DNA of 64,000 nt from Limonium bicolor. Taxonomy: Eukaryota; Streptophyta; Magnoliopsida; Caryophyllales; Plumbaginaceae. Every line of letters begins with the position of its first letter. The first letter of the stretch is position 1. The stretch lies in assembly GCA_023374045.1 (NCBI GenBank), contig CM041778.1, positions 94,428,839 through 94,492,838 of the forward strand, in the 5' to 3' direction. This document shows, one piece after another, positions 60,631-64,000 of the stretch. Made by a program: the position numbers and the translations under genes. Below the pieces are notes generated by a model, which was given only the letters and a program-made list of their open reading frames with translations, was not told where the DNA came from and made no database searches.

Positions 60631-61500
60631 GGGGGGTCTATATGCCAATATGGTCTGACTGAGAAGCCTAGATCCTAGAAAGTGCCATTCCGTGGAGGGT
60701 AAAAACCCGTTATTCTGGCATCCCTCAATACCTACTACATCGTCCGTCTTTCCCAGAAAGCATAAAGGAATGCTAGTGAGCACTACACCCGCCTCTCAAT
60801 GGGCTCCACGCGGACTTATGCCTCTATAAGCGGAATTGACTAGAGTCGCCACCTAGTTTGACCGAAATACTAGGAAGGAAGGAAGGAGGGTTTTAAGAAC
60901 GTTGGTTGACTCTGAATTTTGCCTATGGAGGAGTTACTGGTCAGATCAGAGATTCTATTGTGGGTTCGCACTGGTTACACCCTTAGAAGTGCAACGACCA
61001 GACTTCGGATTGGTGCCCGAGGAGGAACCTCGGTCTCCAATGTCGGGATTACCTTTTTCAAACCTTTTTAGAGGGATTCATCTAAAAGCAAGAATAGATT
61101 AGGACGGAGAAGGAGAAACGAGAAGAGGAGGAGAGCGAGCTTTTCTGCCAAGCTAGCGCCAAGAAAGAAGAGAATTAATGAATTCAAATAAGTATAGAAT
61201 GAAAGATTGGGAAAAGTATGAGGTGAGTGAATATACAAGACTTGGAGTATGCGGTTGAAGTTTGTGGGAACGAAAGAAGGTTTGTGAGTGTTGAGAGACA
61301 TAAGGGAGCCACCTCAGAAGGGGGAAAAGGGTTTTTTGGTTGGAAGGGGTGGTCGCACCCTAGATGGGTTGCCTACGTACTCAACTCCTGTTGAGATCAG
61401 ACCTTACGAAGTTACGGTTATTTTGGGTTTTGGAGATTTTTTTTGAGATATTTGAAGATAGTTTCGGGAAACTTTCAGGTTTGAGAGGTTAGTTATGAGA
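60631..61500. repeat. Gene-free retroelement-like repeat
   Basis: Includes AGAGTCGCCACCTAGTTTG near 60,844 and GGGTTGCCTACGTACTC near 61,366. Both strings resemble sequence common in LTR or leader regions of plant gypsy elements. No element ends or protein motifs were recognised. Confidence 0.4.
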
Positions 61501-61506
61501 CCCTCA

Positions 61507-61800
61507 GTCTGTGAGACGTTGAAACCTTGAGATGTCGAAGTCTGTGAGACGTCGCGTCTGTGAGCACTGAGGCCTGTGAGATTGCTCAGGTCTGTGAGAC
61601 ATAAGAATCATTGGAAATGACAAAGTCTGTGAGACGCTCGGGTCTATGAGACGGTGGGATGTTCATGTAGTGGGAGTAAGTATGGGTGTCAAGGCCTGTG
61701 AGACGCTCGCGGTCTGTGAGACGCTTGAATTAAAATGATGGAGAGATGAGAGGTTCGAGTCTGTTGTGGGGCCACTCGGGCCTATGAGATATAGAGGTTT
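61507..61800 (+). repeat. Dispersed GTCTGTGAGACG motif repeats
   Basis: About ten copies or close variants (GTCTGTGAGACG, GGCCTGTGAGACGC, GGTCTATGAGACGG) within 300 bases at irregular spacing. Each contains a GTCT/AGAC inverted core. No coding function. Confidence 0.8.
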
Positions 61801-62890
61801 TGGAAGAAGTGGGATTTGGGAGATGATTTGAGTTTGGAACGATTTGAAGTATGAAAAATGTTGTGGATAATGATTGAATGTGTGAGGCAATTGTGTCACA
61901 AGTTGGGTAGATGATCCCGGGCTTTTTCAGATTTGAGATTATGCAGGGTTGATGGTTGGATATTTCGAATTTGGAGTGAGATGATGATTGATTGAATTGC
62001 TTGGAGGAATGATTGTCAAAATTGTCTTTTAAAGCTTTTTAAAACTGAAATCATTTTTGTGTTATAAAGGGCGGGATAATCCCGAGGGATTAGACCTATG
62101 TACCCCTCGAAACGACACTTAATTAATGGTAAGCGCGAGGCTCGAAAGCGTGGGGCAAGGAATTATGTCGAAAAAATAGGATTTAGAGAGAAACCATATG
62201 AATGAGATGTTCTCGGTCGAACCTAATAACGTCTCTAACTCCCGGGTTTTAAAACGTTATTAAATCCGAAAATATTGAAATCAAGCGGAAGGGAGAGTTA
62301 GACGATTCTAAATCCCGGCTGCAACTAGGGAAGGTCGTTACTTCCCTAGCACCCCGCCTTGTAAAATCTAGGCTTGCAATTAGGGGGTGGTTTGTCACCC
62401 TAAGCCCCGCCTAAAGAGATCCAGACTGCGACAAGGGAAGGTTATGACCCAGTGCCCCGAGCCCTCGGATTTATTCGGAAAGGGAGACAGGTGATGTTAA
62501 CTAGGAGGAAAGTGGTTGTGAAAGTGTTAGAATTTATGTTCCCCAAAAACGGTTTATCTTTGAGTTGAGGCAAGTTGAAAAAATATTTGGAGTTGTTCGG
62601 AATTCTCGATGAGAAGAAACACTGCTTTTGAGAAATGTTTTAGGAGAAAACTTTCTGTAATGTGAGAAGAACTTTCTGCATTTGAGAAGAGTTTCTGTGA
62701 TGTGAGAAGAGTTTTCCTTTAAAATTCCCACAAAATGTGTTGTTTGAAAATTGATATAAAACTTGAATAAATGATGGTTTGAAATTATTTTTGGGTTTTT
62801 GGGGTTTGAATGAAATTTACAAATTGAGGTGTGGATTGGAATGAAATGAATTGGGTCGAGTTGAATTGAGTTGGATGAAAAAGGTTTGAA
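61801..62890. other. Repeat-derived region without genes
   Basis: Contains CCCCGCC-type boxes spaced near 62,345-62,455 and GTTTCTGTGATGTGAGAAGAG-like short repeats near 62,640-62,715. No recognised protein or RNA gene. Confidence 0.4.
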
Positions 62891-63021
62891 TTGAGGTCGA
62901 GTTCGGTTTGGATTGAGGTCGGGTTTGGTTTGGATTGAGGTCGGGTTTGGTTTGGATTGAGGTCGGGTTTGAATTGGATTGAGGTCGAGTTTGAATTGGA
63001 TTGAAGTTCGGGTTGGGTCAA
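62891..63021 (+). repeat. 22-bp tandem repeat, about six units
   Basis: Unit TTGAGGTCGGGTTTGGTTTG plus GA, starting at 62,891, 62,913 and 62,935 and continuing with variants. Confidence 0.9.
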
Positions 63022-63029
63022 GGTCAGCA

Positions 63030-63215
63030 TTTTTTTTTGTCAAGGTCAACATTTTTGGTCAAGGTCAATGTTTTTGGTCAAGGTCAAAACTAGGTCAAAG
63101 TTAAATTGGTCAAAGATTGGGTCAAAGAAGGATTGGTCAAAGATTGGGTCAAAGTGGGATAGGTCAAAGGTTGGGTCAAAGAAGGATTGGTCAATGTTCA
63201 GGTTGATCAAAATTT
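63030..63215 (+). repeat. GGTCAA-rich tandem repeats
   Basis: First units of about 20 bases (GTCAAGGTCAACATTTTT), then units of about 27 bases (GGTCAAAGATTGGGTCAAAG). Directly follows the 22-bp array. Confidence 0.85.
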
Positions 63216-63289
63216 GGTTTGATTTTTGTGGGCTTGACTGGGTATTAGGTTTGATTGGGTATTGGGCTAGACTGGGTATTGGACCGGTT

Positions 63290-63560
63290 TGGGTTTTGGG
63301 TCAGTTGTGGGCTTGGGCTACACATGGATTGGGCCCCATGGGCTTATTGGGCTGAATGGCTTGGGCTTGGGCCAAATTTGGGCCAGGCTTTGGGCTGCTT
63401 GTAGGTTTGGGCTGAATCGGGCATGATGGGCCACATAAGGCTTGATGGGCCGAATTGAGCCTTGGGCTAATGAGTTTTGGGCAAGGTTTGGTTTGGGCCA
63501 AAATTGGCTGTAGGCCAAGATTGGTTGTGGGCCGAGTTGGTTTGGGCCGATTGTGGGCTT
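63290..63560 (+). repeat. TGGGCT-rich low-complexity DNA
   Basis: Many GGGCTTGGGCC and TTTGGGCC motifs. Both strands have proline- or glycine-rich frames that are artefacts of the composition. Confidence 0.85.
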
Positions 63561-64000
63561 GTGGGCCTGATTTTGAGATTGGGAAAATTGGACCTTTTTG
63601 AGTTGTTTTGAGCTTTTGATTTTTGGGTCTGATGGGCTTTGGAAAATTTGGGAAGAAACAATAAATCAAATTGAGATGAATTTCGAGGAAGTGTTTTATT
63701 AATACATGTTATTATAGTAAGATGTGGTTTGGGTTTAGGGATCACCCTTTGCTAGGTGGGACCATGACTCACCATCGGCAAGGGCTCACCCACTATCCTA
63801 GGGCTTGGTCCTAAAAGGATAATAACTATGGCTTAAATGCAAACTAGTCAATCAAAATAAAATGTTAATGGACCTAAAAAAACGAAAGCCCATAAAAGAA
63901 CAGTAGCATGGATAAAACCTGATGAATTAAAACAAGGGGCCCAGAGCCCAATCAGTATATACCAAAACAGAATAAATTACATCACGCACGGTAGTAGACA
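63561..64000. other. Unassigned end of window
   Basis: No gene or element end recognised. Probably continues the repeat region to the left. Confidence 0.35.

Noticed and set aside
63301..63745. Proline-rich minus-strand frames
   Set aside because: Produced by TGGGCT-type low-complexity DNA. No start context, splice sites or family.

Overview
The window is nuclear DNA of a flowering plant, most likely a eudicot. The evidence is a spliced, 21-exon RAD54-type gene with GT/AG introns, a chloroplast-targeted NifU-domain protein, and plant-type transposable elements (PIF/Harbinger, Stowaway, Tourist, a Mutator-like MITE, Athila-clade Ty3/gypsy, and a non-coding long-LTR retrotransposon). I cannot fix the species from sequence alone. 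Only two host genes are clear: RAD54 (about 6.5-13.8 kb, + strand) and the NifU-domain gene (20.5-21.1 kb, - strand). They converge tail to tail.

Layout. 0-5.9 kb is a graveyard of DNA-transposon genes: a decayed PIF/Harbinger transposase (1.5-3.0 kb), a possible Myb/SANT-like relic at the left edge, and minus-strand ORFs including a GRF-type zinc-finger-like fragment. 5.9-6.5 kb holds a palindrome, a Tourist-like MITE and a 46-nt poly-C tract directly upstream of RAD54. 6.5-13.85 kb is RAD54, with a Stowaway MITE in intron 13. A complete 4.83-kb PIF/Harbinger element (TTA target duplication, 25-bp terminal repeats, transposase and Myb/SANT genes) sits 34 bp after the RAD54 stop codon. 18.7-22.3 kb holds intergenic DNA, the NifU-domain gene and a 413-bp Mutator-like MITE with a 9-bp duplication.

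22.3-60.6 kb is a nest of LTR retrotransposons. LTR A (22,272) is cut by LTR B (23,049). LTR B is cut by an Athila-clade element (24,322-58,381, target duplication GGAGT, genes on the - strand). The Athila 3' LTR is in turn cut by a 23.2-kb three-LTR array (25,878-49,093, target duplication ATTTT). That array is LTR-internal-LTR-internal-LTR. Each LTR is about 4.46 kb and each internal domain about 4.92 kb, with an initiator-Met tRNA primer site and a polypurine tract but no gag or pol. This is the architecture of a LARD (large retrotransposon derivative). 60.6-64 kb is further gene-free repeat with short tandem motifs.

How it fits together. The array has no enzymes of its own and would depend on another Ty3/gypsy element for reverse transcription and integration. 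The middle LTR looks like a chimera of the outer two, which points to unequal recombination rather than two insertions. Many genes in the window (RAD54, the Harbinger proteins, the Athila polyprotein) are broken only by single-base frame changes, often in homopolymers, while conserved motifs stay readable in the neighbouring frame. Sequence error and true decay cannot be separated without the reads.
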